This document shows positions 24,323-37,225 of a DNA stretch of 64,000 bases, piece after piece. The translations under genes and the position numbers were made by a program. Within the stretch, counting starts at the first letter, position 1. Each line of letters opens with the position of its first letter. The stretch is from Welwitschia mirabilis (taxonomy: Eukaryota; Gnetophyta; Gnetopsida; Welwitschiales): assembly GCA_051453625.1 (NCBI GenBank), contig JBOZIK010000001.1, positions 206,552,885 through 206,616,884 of the forward strand, written 5' to 3'. Below the pieces are notes generated by a model. The model was not told the DNA's origin, did no database searches, and saw only the letters and a program-made list of their open reading frames with translations.

Positions 24323-24958
24323 AGGTTGCTTAGATTTCAAGAGGATTTATTACTTTAGTGAGTATTTTGATTTAGATTCTTACCTATAATAGCATTGTAT
24401 CAGTATCTATAGTAGTGCAAGTTTTCCCTTTTTGTAGTTTCTATTTTTTTATTCTTCAAATAAAAATCTATTTTTTGTTCTACAATAAAAAGTCAGTCAT
24501 TGCTTCATCATCCAAATAACATGTAGCGATGACGACCTCTGTGCCATGACTTTTCTATTTTAGATTTTGTCATAAATTTTTAGGATTTTTTTCATCATCT
24601 CCTCTATCGTCTAGATGACTTAGGTGGTTGATAGTCTACTTTCAGAGTTTTTTGTCTATGTCAGTCTTTTATTTTTATTGTTTATGTTTTCCTTTCTTTG
24701 TGGTTTTTGTATTTCTGTCATCCAAGATATCATCTAGATGACTGCAAGAATGATACTCTATGTATCTAAAAATAAGCATGAGTGGTAAAATATGGTAAGA
24801 AAGAAAAATTCTAGAGAGAGTAGTTATTTATTATTGAAAATATTAGAGAAGGTTTGATAGATTTGAAAACTAAAATAGGTAAAAACAACAAAGGTACATA
24901 AGATTTTGAATCTTATGCAATTTCTACTTTCATTTATACAGAGTCTTATTTTGCTATC
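24323..24958 (+). other. 5' leader of copy C
   Basis: Non-coding leader between primer site and gag. It contains near-palindromes of the type GTCATCTAGATGAC at 24606-24619 and 24729-24742. It aligns with the leader of copy D (34829-35456). Confidence 0.6.
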
Positions 24959-25915
24959 ATGTCTACCTCACACCAAAATAAAAACAAATTATCTCACCAA
25001 ATTTACTTCTTGGCATTGGAATCCCTATAACCACTCCTATTCATACCAATGCTAATGTCATCCTTAGAGATCTCTAGCAAATAAGAAACATGAAATTCAA
25101 ACTCCTTTTGGCTTACGTTCTAGTAATGATATTAGACTTTGTAACCTAAATACTTATCCTACCTTTAGTGGAGAACCCAATAAAGTTCCCTTACAACACA
25201 TTGCTGATATAGAATAGTTAGTTCTCACTTCCAGAAATGGTAAAAAAATGTATAAGTGATAGAACCTACATAGTTATCTTCCCTATCACTTGAAGAGATA
25301 AATAAAAATTATGGCTTAGAATGATTTCATACAAAGAGTCAAGTTTAGGAAGCCTTCATTAAGAGATTTATGAGTGAAACCATCATCTAAAAACATAAAA
25401 AAGAAGTTATCAACTTCCAACAAATGCCTAACAAATATTATGCTTCTTCCTATGGGAGATGCTTTATTTCTTTTCATTTGAATCCTATGGAGGTCGTCTC
25501 ATAGGTATAACTAATTAACTATTTTGATAGTGGACTAAATAGTCATACAAAGCAACTTGTAGATTTTTCATGTGAAGGTAACTTATTGAACCAAACCTTA
25601 GATGATACTTGAAACATGTTAAAAGACTTAATATAAGTGAGTTAAACATGGCCTAAATTCTTACCTAGAGAAAACCAAACTATAGGCTGAATTATTAAAG
25701 ATCTAAAGGAGATAAAACACGAGAAAAATAAAATAAGAACAAAAAAAAAAAAAAAAAACAACCAATGTCATAAAGGATTTCACCTCTACCTTATAAAAGT
25801 ACACCCAAATGATTCTAGATGCAAAGGTGATGGCTGAGAAGAGTGAAGTTGTAGTTTTTACCTATGATTTATGTGAAGATAATTACCATGTTACAAAAGA
25901 ATGAATCTTACTTCT
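24959..25915 (+). pseudogene. gag of copy C (interrupted by gap)
   Basis: Starts MSTSHQNKNK at the ATG 24959 and aligns with copy D gag from 35457. Near 25860 the zinc knuckle remnant reads YDLCEDNYHVTKE: the first and the last metal ligand are lost, the first by a TGT to TAT change. A run of 18 A at 25741-25758 replaces a mixed A-rich segment of copy D and shifts the frame. Many stops. The 100 N gap removes the gag end. Confidence 0.75.
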
Positions 25916-26015
25916 NNNNNNNNNNNNNNNNNNNNNNNNNNNNNNNNNNNNNNNNNNNNNNNNNNNNNNNNNNNNNNNNNNNNNNNNNNNNNNNNNNNNN
26001 NNNNNNNNNNNNNNN
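25916..26015. other. Assembly gap (100 N)
   Basis: Exactly 100 N at the gag to protease junction of copy C; true length unknown. Copy D has about 1.1 kb between the corresponding points, so real sequence is probably missing. Confidence 1.
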
Positions 26016-26640
26016 TGAAAATACTTAATAATAAGAAAATAAAAATGAATCATCCCTAGTAAATTTTTTCTAACTCAATTCGTTAGTAACTTGATATGCT
26101 AAAATTTCCAAAGTTTAAAGATCCAGGGGCAGCAACCATAAGTATCACATTAGAAGGAAACCATAGAATAAAGAAAGTCTTTATAGATATTAAAGCTAGT
26201 GTCAATATTATTCCCTTGCATATTTATTAATGTCTTAGTTTAAAAGAAAGAGTAAAACCCACACACATTATGTTGGATTTATCCAACACATCTATAAAGA
26301 AATCATTAGGTGTGATCAAGAACTTGGTCATTTAGATAAAGGAAGTTTTTTACCCATTGATATAGTTGTTTTAGAAGTTAAGCACCATGATGGATATCCT
26401 TTACTCTAGATAGAGATTTCTATGCAATATCTCATTGTATCATAAATATAATAATTAGATTGATGAAGTGTCATTTTAGGAATAAAAAATTTTCAATATC
26501 AGTGTTTAATGCAGCCAAAAAAGATTTAGGCAATGATTTGAGTTTGGAGGAAGAAATTAAGTCAACTCTATTTTTACAGCATCATCCACTTGAGGAAAGA
26601 TGATCCATGCTTCACGAACCAATCTTGTTTGATGATAAAT
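26016..26640 (+). pseudogene. Aspartic protease of copy C
   Basis: The core reads KVFIDIKASVNIIPLH, with the catalytic Asp at 26186-26188 kept and the following Thr-Gly read as Ile-Lys. Downstream, CHFRNKKFSISVFNAAKKDL (about 26469-26530) matches copies B and D. The protease would cut the polyprotein. The Gly to Lys change is shared with copy D, so either the source copy or a common hotspot is responsible. Confidence 0.75.
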
Positions 26641-27049
26641 TTGAAGTAGACTACCTATAATGATCAACTTGAGTTTGACCATCTACCAACTGAGTTTCCT
26701 AATCTGGGGAGTAGTGAGCCTAAGTTTATAAAATATGCAGCAGACCAAGAAATTAGCAACTCTAATATTTCTTGTTTTAAGAGTGGTCATCCACTACTAA
26801 TGTCCAGATAATAGTCTGAGATGACAGTCAGTTTTTCTAAGAATTTTCTTGAAACCAAAAGTCTGAACTTAAACTTAAACTTAGGACCTTTAGACAGTGG
26901 ACTAAAATACATATTTCTGAATAGTGACCTAAACAAATAATTAATTATTAATAAAAACTTTTTCCTCAATAAGAATCTAGTCTCATCTCTCTTTTAGAAT
27001 CTAAGGTAAATGCATTTTCTTGGTTTCATAATGATTTGATAGCCATACC

Positions 27050-27880
27050 CACTTCCATTATGCAATATAAAATTTACCTTAAATAAAATACTAAACCTGT
27101 GAGGTAGCCCTAATGTTGATTTAATCCAACCCTTAAATAAAATGTAAAAGATGAAATCATAAAACTTATGGATGCTAGAATTATTTACTTCATTCTTGAT
27201 AATGAATGCATTATCCCCTTGATGGTAGTTCCTAAAAACGTTTGTAAATGAAGTATGTGTATAGACTTTTGAAAATTAAATGAGGTAATCAAAAAAGACC
27301 ACTATCCTTTATCTTTTCTTAATTAGATTCTTAATAGGATTCAGGGTCATACTTTTTATTATTTCCTTGATAGTTATAGCAGTTACAATTAAGTTTGTAT
27401 TGCTACTAAGAACCAAGCCAAATCTACTTTTACTTCTTCTTTTGATATATTTTCTTTTAAATACATGCCTTTTGAACTTTGTAATTCTCTTAGTACTTTT
27501 AGCATGCTATGATGGGTATTTTTTCTAGTATGCTTGAGGATTCCACTGAGATTTTCATAGATTACTTCTTTATTTATGGTAAAACTTTTGAACAAATCTT
27601 AGATTCTTAAGAAAGTCTTAAATTGATGCATTTATAGTGGCCTCTACTTGAGTTGGGAAAAGAGTCTTTTTCTTGTAGAGAGTGGTATTGTTTTATGTTA
27701 TCATATCTCTCAGGAAGGGATTAGGATTGATGCTTCTAAATTTGGTATTATTCAAAAACTTATTCTCCTTAAAAATATCAAATAAGTCTAATCTTTCTTT
27801 GGTTATTATTGTTTTTACCATTGGTTCATTCATTATTATGATTCTATTTCTAAACCCCTTCACTCGTTACTAGAGAAAGG
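27050..27880 (+). pseudogene. Reverse transcriptase of copy C
   Basis: Palm motifs are readable in order: VKDEIIKLMDARIIY (about 27149-27193), MVVPK, MCIDF-stop-KLNEV, KKDHYPLSFL, FYYFLDSYS, YMPFELCNS, and the catalytic box as FIDY (27554-27565) where FxDD is expected. Stops at former Gln or Arg codons interrupt at least eight places. Length and order are those of a Ty3/gypsy RT. It is inactive. Confidence 0.88.
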
Positions 27881-27959
27881 TGTCAAATTTTAATGGAATG
27901 AATCTTGTCAACTTACTTTCTATAGGCTTAAACATAAATTGTCTTATGCTCTTATAGTG

Positions 27960-28412
27960 ATGGGACCCAATTAAACACTTAATTTTGAGCTTATGTGTGA
28001 TGCGAGTAACTTTTTCATGGGTGGGGTTCTTTGTCAAAAATATGATAATGGTTTTAAATTCATATCTTATAATAGTAAATATTTGTCTAGAGCTCAAATA
28101 AACTATACCACTATAGAGAAAGAGATGCTAGCCATTTTTTATTTGCCTTGATTTTCTTAGATATTATCTTTTAGGCTTTTACATGAATGTTTATACTGAC
28201 CATGTTGTCATCTATTACCTCATGACCAAGAAATATTCTAGTGCCCATTTGATTAGATGGATTATTCTTATGCAAGAATTTAATTTAACCATTATCGATA
28301 AAGCAAAGAAGCATAATTCTATTGCTGATCATTCTCTAGATGATATTATCATTGATGATTCCTTTCCTAATAAGCAGCTTTTCACTATCTCTTCTTCTCA
28401 TCCTCCTCTATG
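27960..28412 (+). pseudogene. RNase H of copy C
   Basis: Reads FELMCDASNFFMGGVLCQK, then INYTTIEKEMLAI. In the open frame 28183-28413 it continues VYTDHVVIYYLMTKK, IRWIILMQEFNLTI and the end motif IADHSLDD. The catalytic Asp of CDAS, the Glu of EKE and the Asp of YTDH are all kept, so this is the least damaged catalytic domain of the copy. A frameshift near 28145 separates the two halves. Confidence 0.88.
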
Positions 28413-28479
28413 ATATGCTGACATTATGAAATATCTTGTAATTATGAAAACACTATAACATTGGATCTATAACCAATGA

Positions 28480-29640
28480 AAATATTTTTTCTATAGGATA
28501 GGTGATTATGAATGGATCGAACCACATTTGTACTGTAGATGCAAAGACCAAGTCATGAGAAAATGTAAGCCCAATTGGGAGATACCTGAGATTCTTTATC
28601 TTTTTCATGATGGTATTTGTGGAGGATATTTTAGTGGATATAAAACTATGATGAAAATCCTCCATTCTTGTTTTTACTAACCTTCTCTTTTTCATGATTC
28701 ATTTGATTTTGTTAGAAGGTGTGATCCTTATCAGCATTATAGTAGCCTTATTCATTTATAGGAAATACCCCTTAGACCTATTCTTTAGTGTGAGCCTTTT
28801 GATTATTGGGGTATTAATTTCATAGGACCTATTTATTTACCTTCTTTTAGTAAAAATTACATTTTAGTAATTGTAGATTATGTAACTAAATGAGTTGAAG
28901 CCATACCTACTTCTTTGAATGATGCTTGAACTGTCTATCATTTTCTTAGAATTTATATCTTTCAGAGATTTATTTTTTCTAAAGTTATCATTAGTTAATA
29001 GGGTACTCATTTCATTAATGTAATTTTTAAGAAACTTCTTTTATCTATTGGTATAGAACATAGAGTAGCTTGTGCTTACCATCCTCAAACTAATTGATAG
29101 GTTGAAAATGCTAATAAAGAAATGAAAAATTTCTTTAAAAACTTGTCTCTGTTAATAAAAAGTTTTGGGCTACTAAGCTTAACGATGTACTTTGGGCTTA
29201 CCATACTACTTCGCATACTCCTTTTGGGTTTTCACCTTATAAACTTATTTATGATAAATTTTGTATCTTATTAGTTGATGTGTTACAATTCTTATTGTGC
29301 ATCTCATCAACCTAATCTTATGAATTTTGGTGAAAATCTTAAGTATAGATTAGCTTAGTTAGATCATTTGATGAAAAAAGAACTAGTGCCATACATTGTC
29401 AATTAATCCATAGAGCCGAAGCAAAGTTCAAACATAATAAAATGATTTTTCATAAAAAGTTTGAACTCGGTCAACTTGTCTTGTAATACTAGAGTTCATA
29501 TTTTGAATAATAAGTTGACCTCTAAATGATTAGGTCCTTATCTTGTAGATAAATTACATTTTAATAACTCAGTTAACATTTTAGATTTAGAAACTTAAGA
29601 AAATTAAAAGGTTAATGAGCCATGATTAACATTATATGAG
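28480..29640 (+). pseudogene. Integrase of copy C
   Basis: The zinc-binding part is near 28600-28735 (FHDG, YFSGYKTMMKILHS, then CDPYQHY, in which the second Cys reads Tyr). The core begins DYWGINFIGP (the catalytic Asp reads Asn) and ILVIVDYVTK. The second Asp region is destroyed by two stops before GTHFIN. CAYHPQTN is followed by two stops and VENANKEMK, which holds the third catalytic region. The C-terminal segment ends near 29640 with the Gly-Pro-Tyr motif (LGPYLVDKLHF). Confidence 0.87.
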
Positions 29641-31900
29641 GGATCTTTAGCTACAACCATGAACATGATAGAAGAACTTATTTTAGAGGTTCCCCTAGGT
29701 GAGAAGGATTTCCTTTTTATCATTATCTAAGTTCTTTCTTAGCCTACTCCTTTAATTAAATATTATGATATTACTTGATTATCTTTCAAACTGGACTTAT
29801 GTATTACTTTATGAAGTTTTATGATTAGTTTTATACTTAGGCATTTATACGTGATAAGATTGAATTCACCCAATCTTAAAACATTTCTATGTCTATGAAC
29901 TTCATTTGAAGAAATATGCCTTGGTTTCTTATGTTTTTATAAATCTTGTTAAAATCTTGAATTGTTTAGAAGTGTTTTTTTTTTTTACTTTTATCTCACT
30001 TATTCACCTTCATCTTTTTTTAGTGCATGATCATGTGGGAATTTTAGTTCAAAAAAAAATAGTAAGAAATAATGACCATGAGTTATTATATTTTATGCTT
30101 TAAAAGAAAATACATGGTCACCATGATGTTCTACTATACCAAGGTAAATATTTCCAAAAAAACCCTTTATTAGTATTGGTAGCTATGGTAACTCCACTGG
30201 GAGGTCATTTGGCCATGCTTCATAGGTTCTTACTCCTTTGACAGTGGTTGCACTCAACTCATCATGAAAAAATAAATAAAAACTTTGGGGTTAGGAATCA
30301 GTAATATCCCTAGTATCATTAGAGGCATTACTTATTTCCTAAACTCTTAGTATTTCCACTCGATCATTTTACTTTTACAGATTTGGGTAAATTTATGGGA
30401 TGAAAGCATGTGAGTTTATTTCTAAGTAACTTTTAATTTTAACATTCATTGTTCTACACATTTGAAGCTTTGACTATGACCATAATCATTTCCTTTGCAA
30501 ATGAACTTTATAGAGTTAATATGTTTTGTTATGCATATTTACTTAGATGATGTTATGATGTTTTCCTTAAGAGTTTGCTAGGTTAGTACTTGGGATAGGT
30601 AAACAATCTTCTCCTTATTACTTGTATCCATTTTTCACTCTTTTTTTCTTTTAATTTTTGAGTTTAAGGTTTCAAAGTTACTTTGAATTTTCTTATTCTC
30701 TCATAGAACCTTAATCATTTAGTAGTTTTCTTGTTATTCAATCATGCTAAAATGCTTTTCTAAAAATACATTTGTAAAAATTTTTAAAACAACATCTTTT
30801 TTAAAAATCTTTATAAGTTCCCTTATAGGTTATCAAGTTTTAAGTCTTTCATGCTTTCTTTTTCTGTTTGGATATAGTCATGTAGTTTTTATTGCAGGTT
30901 TTCAACCTAGATAGTCTACTTTCTTCAACTAAAGATTTTATTTTTATATGTATTTGTCCTTTTTTCTTTTGTTTTCCTGGTTTTTCATGGTCTTTCATGT
31001 GATTTTTTATTTTCTATCTTTTTCTTTTTCAGAACTATCACTTAAACGATCATATCTGAGCATAACTTTCATAGCTGAACTTTTTATTTTTAAAATATTT
31101 TTGATGCCTTGTCATCCACCTAGTCATCCAGATGACACTGTGGTGGACGATGGTCAGATTTTTTTCTGAGAGTTATCCTATGACTGCGACCGGACAACAG
31201 TGCAATAAAACCATAGCCTAAACCTTTTTTTCCTCATTTTTACTCATTTCCTTATTATTTTCATTTATTCTTTTGAGAGATGATGATCCCTCTTGCTAGT
31301 ACTAGTATCCTAAGACTTGTCCTATCTGATTTTATTAGCAAAATCATAAGATTTTATCAAAATTGTAAAAATAAGGTATATTTCTCTTTCCTCTTATTTT
31401 TTACTTTTTTCTTCAATTTTTTATTCTTTCGATACATAGTTTTCACGTATATCATTTAGTTTTTTGTGATCTTTATTTTGGAACTTAGAGATTTGAATTT
31501 TACCATGTATTTTTTGAGTTATAATTATTTTTGCATATTATAAGGTATTTTCAGGTTTTTACCTTTTGCACTCATTTTCTCATAAATTATAGGTTAAATC
31601 ATGATGATACTTTAGGCAAAATTGATTAGTTTAATGTGTTCTATGACTTTGCCAAATTAGATTTTTTATTTCAGCAGTTTGCATTTTTACTTTATGTGGG
31701 AACCCCTAGAAATTTAGTTTGCACATTTTTCATGATTTTCTCCTTTTTTTCACACATATTTAGGTAATTTGGAATGCATTGAATCTTTTAGAGAGGCAAG
31801 ACATAGTTTCAGTAATTTCACTAGTTTTTCATTAATTTTAGGGGTTGTTATTGCACATCCATGCAATGATTCGACTTATTTATCTACTTTTGCATGAAAA
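29641..31900 (+). other. Spacer between integrase and post-pol frame, copy C
   Basis: About 2.3 kb, non-coding as far as I can see. It holds the CATGGTCACCATG block (30113-30125) and a GTCATCCAGATGAC near-palindrome (31123-31136). It aligns with 40880-43080 in copy D. Short frames such as 29906-30103 and 30948-31169 have a T-rich hydrophobic bias and no conserved start, so I leave them uncalled. Confidence 0.6.
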
Positions 31901-33199
31901 TTTTGTGTTTTGAGTTGAGTAGGCCATGCACATGTAGAGATGGATAAGCCAAGGCTATGGCTGAGCCTATAGAGTAGGAGGTGGGTCCTTGATTGAGCTT
32001 GAGATAGAGCGTGTAGAGCCCACACATCTGCCACCTTCACACAGATGATCTGTGATTATTTAAACATCTAGTATTCATGTTGAGAGATATTTTAGAGACT
32101 TCATGCACCATATAGAGCCAAACGTTGACCAGAGATTGACAGATTTATGGAGGAGATGGATTACATATGCACATGGTTCGTATTATACTTTAGATATGAG
32201 AGAGTTTTATGAAACCATGCATATAGAGAGGCAACCTGAGGCTTGTGTTCAGCTCTAAGATGTGATTATCACTTTTATTCTAGACCACGAAATAGCTATT
32301 CTTCCATCCCATATTACAGTCATTACAGATCTTGGAGGGATTAATAGCATGCATATTTATTCAGCTACTGGGACAGAGAAGCATCAAGCCTATGATGCTA
32401 TATTAAAAATACCAGCTGATTTGATCGCAAATCGATGGAGGATAAATATTACCCAACTGATCCATGCATATAGATTTTTGCATAAAGGACTTATTCATAA
32501 CATTAGTCCATCATTTCATAATAGTTATGCTATGGTGGTACACTTAAAGATTCTAGTAGTATTTCATTAGGGGAAGTAGATAAACTTATCTACCTTTATT
32601 AAAAGGAGACTCTGGTCCATGATTGAGGCACGACATTTACAGATACTTCATTATCCATACTCCCTTTCAGTCCTTTTCAGATGATTTGGAATATCATAAT
32701 TTATAAGTGAGCATTTTATTTCATATATTTAGGCTTCTGCTTGCTATTTACAAGATATGGGTATACAGATGCTAAAAGAGGTAAAGATACCTCAGGTACA
32801 GAGACCTATGGTTGGAGATTCCTTAGAGTAAATTCAAGCCCTTTTGGCTAAGACTTTCAAAACCATTAGAGGTTTCATTGATACTAGTATCTAGGAACTT
32901 AATCATAGGATTTAAACCTTTGAATAAGTAGTTGAGTAGTGGATCTTATCCCTTTAGAGAAGAATACAACACACAGAGAATCAGATGGTGGACATGTATC
33001 ATTGCATTATCTCTATCCAGCAGAATATAATTGTAGATATTTCAGAGTCATTTCGTGTCCAAGGCGATGAGACAGTTAAGTTTATTATAGCATCTCTTGA
33101 TGTCCGTATCCCCATAAATCCTAAGCATCCACTTCTTCTACCCTTACTCTTGAGCTAGCTACCAAACTAGAGTTCATCATGCATAGACGAGGGGAGTGA
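31900..33199 (+). pseudogene. Post-pol reading frame of copy C
   Basis: I do not recognise the product. A part is open at 32262-32570 (102 codons), reading FILDHEIAILPSHITVITDLGG and later LIANRWRINITQLIHAYRFL. The last 100 codons, in another frame, give ELNHRI and WILSL followed by RRIQHTENQM and end at a TGA at 33197-33199 shared with copy D. The C-terminal part is helical. The position (after pol, before the LTR) is where Athila elements carry an env-like gene, but I see no signal peptide or clear membrane segment. Confidence 0.6.
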
Positions 33200-33689
33200 T
33201 TTTGTATTATATTTTGTATCTCCCCTTCTACACCTTTTTATACTAAAACTCTCCTCTAATATTATATAGACATATTATTTTTGGCATGAGTACTATTTCT
33301 TTCTGATTTTTACATGATTATATTTCAATTTTTATGATGAGTATTTCATTATACCTGGGAAAATCTTTTATACTTGACTATTTATTTTAGTGGGGGTTTG
33401 TTTATCATGATTAATTGATTATTTGAGAAAATAAATTTTTGTTATAGATTCTAATTTTAAAACTCTTTTTTAAGTCTGTAGTTCCCTCCATCATCCAGAT
33501 GATGACCCAAACAATTGATTACTGAGCTTCGCAGGTGTTTTGTTCAATGATTTTAATTTTTTAAAATTTAGTTTTCTATCTCTAAAATATTCTGCAAATC
33601 TTTCTGAGGTAATTTCTTTAGGTATCCTAGTTGTCTTATTATCTAATAAGTTGGCTCGTAAATGTCGTTTATTGCTTGGTTATTTTAGG

Positions 33690-33715
33690 GACTGACAAGG
33701 CTAAGTGGAGGACTA
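33690..33715 (+). promoter_or_regulatory. Polypurine tract before the middle LTR
   Basis: AAGGCTAAGTGGAGGACTA immediately precedes TGTTATG. It is the 3' end of copy C interior. Confidence 0.75.
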
Positions 33716-34807
33716 TGTTATGCTACCAACTTAGGCATATTTGATAGGGTATTTTGAATTGTTTTACAAATAAATAGATAGGTAAATGCTTGGTTTCCAT
33801 GATAATGGAGAGCTAGGACGAAAAGAATGGAAATATGCAATCTTTATGATAATTCACAAGCATTCTGAACAAATATGAATACTTTGTATTTTTGATGATA
33901 ACTTCCTATAAACAATAAGGCTAATGCAATGCTAAAGATTTATTAAAGGCCATCGTCTACCTCATCATCCAGAAAACAGTACGGATGACTGTGCTAATTG
34001 GATGTTGACTGAGGTCTAACTGGCAGCCGATGTGGATTGATCATAAGATGGCATCATCTCCTCTATCATTTAAAAAATTAGCTAGATGACACTGTTGTAA
34101 TGCTCATATTGAATATTCATCAAACTTTCACCGCTTGTATTTTCATTTCTCTTTGCACGGTTGTTATGATTTACCCACAGCTTTCTGTCTATACTATTTT
34201 GTGTCTTTAGTTAATAAATAGAGATCTTCCCATCACCTTCTTCTTATCTTTTTTTTCATCCAAAATTATTGTGATAGGAGATCGAAGGATCAAAGAACAA
34301 TCATGTAGTTCTAAAGAGATGTCTCGTTGGTGTTAGATGATGATTTCTTCATTGAGGTATGGCTACTTTGTAATATAGATAAAGTGTTATTCTTAATATG
34401 TTACATTTTCTTTTTGTGCTTCAATGTGTGAATGTTCCTATCCTTCATAGCTTATGTTGCTTGAGATCTGGTGATACTTTTTCTTGTGATATAGTTTATG
34501 AGGGTAACTTTTATCAAGGTTGTGCTTGATTAGTTTAGGTTAAGTGCATTGTTGTTTCTTTTTCCTAAATTAGCTTTACATAAATATATTTTACTTTATT
34601 TTCATGCAGTGCAAGTTATTTCTATAGATTAGGTTATAGCATTTTGCTTTTGAAAGTAACTCTCTTATTTCCTAGTTTGGCCTTTAATGAATTATGACAT
34701 TTGGGTCAACTCTCATCTATATTAGTGTGTTGTGTTTATGCATTATTATTTGTGATTAACAGGATTATACTCCAGATGTAAACATTGCATAAATATGCAT
34801 CGTAACA
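33716..34807 (+). repeat. Middle LTR, shared by copies C and D
   Basis: 1092 bp, starting TGTTATGCTACC and ending GTAACA; the five terminal bases TGTTA and TAACA are inverted complements. A TATA-like stretch TAATAAATAGAGAT lies at 34212-34225. It serves as 3' LTR of C and 5' LTR of D. Confidence 0.9.
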
Positions 34808-34810
34808 TCT

Positions 34811-34828
34811 TAACGCAATTGCCGGGAA
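34811..34828 (+). promoter_or_regulatory. Primer binding site of copy D (tRNA-Asp type)
   Basis: TAACGCAATTGCCGGGAA, 13 of 18 positions match the tRNA-Asp 3' end complement. Four of five differences are transitions. Confidence 0.75.
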
Positions 34829-35456
34829 AGAATGCTTGGAGTTCGAGTGTTATCATTGCTTCTATAAGTATTTTGATTTGGATGCTTACTACAGCAATGG
34901 TGTATTAGTATCTATAGTAGCATAGATTTTTCCTTTTTGCAGAATCAATTTTTCTATTTCTCAAATAAAAATCTGTTTTCTATTCTACAATAAAGTCAGT
35001 CATCTGCTTTATTGTCTAACCGATGCGCGATGACGATGGCCTCTGTGCTATGAGTTTTTAGTTTTAGTTTTTTGTTAAAAAATTTTAGGATTTTTCCCAT
35101 TGTCCCCTTTATTGTCCAGATGACTTAGGTGGATGACAGTCTGCTTTCTGTCAGAGCCAGTCTTTCGTTTCTGTTTTCTACCTTTTCTTTTTTTTTTTTG
35201 GGTTTCTATGTTTTTGTCATCTAGGATATCGTCTAGATGATGACAGGAAGACACTTTGTACATCTGAGACTGAGCATGAATGATAAAATCTAGTAAGAAA
35301 GAAAAATACCAAAGAGAGCAGTTGTTGATTACTGAAAATATCAGAGAAGGTTTGATAAATTTGGGAATTGAAATAGGTAAAAACAGTGAAGGCACATAAA
35401 ATTTTGAATTTCCTGCAACTTCTATTTTCATTTTTGCAGAGTCTGATTTTGCTACC
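34829..35456 (+). other. 5' leader of copy D
   Basis: Non-coding. It holds near-palindromes TTGTCCAGATGAC (35112-35124) and ATCGTCTAGATGATGAC (35228-35244). A minus-strand open frame across it (35075-35533) is a shadow with low-complexity Lys-rich content. Confidence 0.6.
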
Positions 35457-36462
35457 ATGTCTACCTCATTCCAAAAGCAAAAGCAACCTGTTTTACCAAA
35501 TTCACCCCTTGTCACTGGAACCCCTATAATCACTCCTACTTATACCAATGTCAGTGTCACCCTTAGAGATCTTTTAGTAAATAAGAAATGTGAAATCTAA
35601 ACTCCTTTTGACTTACCTTCTGGTGATGATGTTGAACTAACCAAAACGCATATCCTACCTTTAATGAAGAACTAATGAATATCCTTTACAACACATTGCC
35701 GATATAGAAGAACTAGTCCTTACTTCTAGAAATGGTAAAAAATGTATAAGTGATAGAACCTATATGATCATTTTCCCCATTACTTTAAGAGATAAAGCAA
35801 AACTATGGCTTAGAACAATTTCCTATAAAAGTTTAAAATCTTATAGTTAAGTTTAAGACGCCTTCATTAAGAGATTTATGAGTGAAGCCATATTCCAGAA
35901 GTGTAAGAAAGAAGTTACCAACTTCCAACAAATGCCTAACTAAGATTATGCTTCTGCCTATGAGAGATTCTTTATTGCTTCACATTTGAATCCTGTAGAT
36001 GCCTTTTCATAGGTAGAACTAGTTGACTATTTTTATAATGGATTAAACAGTCACACAAAGTAACTTATAGATTTTTCATGTGAAGGCAACTTGTTAAACC
36101 AAACCCTAGATACTGCTTGAAAAGTGTTTGAAAATTTAGTAGAAGTGAGTCAAACATGGACTAAAGCCTCACCTAGAGAAAACCAAACTATAGGCCAAAT
36201 CATTAAAGATCTAAAAGAGATAAAACATGAGAAGAATGAAACAAAAACAAAAAATGAAGCAATCAATGTTACAAAGGATTTCACCTCTACCTTAGAAAAA
36301 TACACCCAAATGATTCTTGATGCAAAGGTGGCAACCGAGAAGAGTGAAGTTGTAGTTCCTACCTGTGATTTGTGTGAAGATAGTTACCATGTTACTAAAT
36401 ATTGTCCGTTACTTTCCACTTATAAAAAAAAAATTTATGAGAAATTTTGTGCCTTTAATTAA
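35457..36462 (+). pseudogene. gag of copy D with intact zinc knuckle
   Basis: Starts MSTSFQKQKQ at 35457. The N-terminal and middle parts carry several stops. The last 112 codons (36124-36462) are open and contain a helix-rich segment followed by a CCHC knuckle, CDLCEDSYHVTKYC: C-x2-C-x4-H-x4-C with Cys 81, Cys 84, His 89 and Cys 94 of that open stretch. It would package the element RNA. It is followed by an Asn/Gln-rich linker (36463-36780). Confidence 0.85.
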
Positions 36463-37225
36463 AGATCTTCGAACTACAACCAAAATCAAAATCAAAGAAA
36501 AGTCTAAAATCACAACAACTTTCAATATAAGATAACTAAACAACCCAGTTCTAGAAATTTTCAAACACACCATGATAACTTCTAATCTTTCAAAAATAGA
36601 TTTGAGAACTTAAACTTTCAATCCAACAACTCAAACAACTTGGCAAGCTCATCCAACTTTCAAAACCATAGTGATCCTCTTAGGAATTTTATTAAGAAGT
36701 TAAGAAAATCATAAGAAAAGATAAACTCAAACATTCAAAAAACAAACACTAAAATTAAAAATCTTGTGAGAATTCTATAATAAACTATGCTTTCTAACTA
36801 AAGGCCATAAGGGTCTCTTACTACTCAACCTTTATCAAACCTAAATAAAGTTAAAAAGATTATAAGGTGGTGATAAGAAGCGAAAATAATATAACTCCTC
36901 CTACTTATGAGGCTTCAACATGACAATGTAACAGAAATGATAATGAAGAAAACATAGAAATCTTATAAAACCATTTTTTTCCTTTTTTTATTAATCAACA
37001 AAAATAAAGACCCTCTACATAAGAAACTTGCTATCCCATGGCTTGATAAGCTTAACAAAGACCTATTTTTAATGATCATTTAAATCCTTAATGAAAATTA
37101 TAAGTATCAACTTTTCATTTTTTAGATTTTTCAAGAAAACCTAATGTATTCTAAGTTATGAAAAAACTTTATAAGAAGAAAACAAAAATAAACCATTCTT
37201 AGTAAAGTCTTCCTAACTAAATTTG
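36463..37225 (+). pseudogene. Gag to protease linker of copy D
   Basis: Asn- and Gln-rich (NYNQNQNQRK, NFQSNNSNN) low-complexity reading, then a decayed stretch. The counterpart of the point where the array broke element B lies here (about 37110-37140). Confidence 0.55.

Noticed and set aside
35075-35533. 152-codon minus-strand frame opposite the leader and gag start of copy D
   Set aside because: It is antisense to a conserved leader and gag start; the Lys-rich tail comes from a T-rich tract, and copy C does not keep it open.
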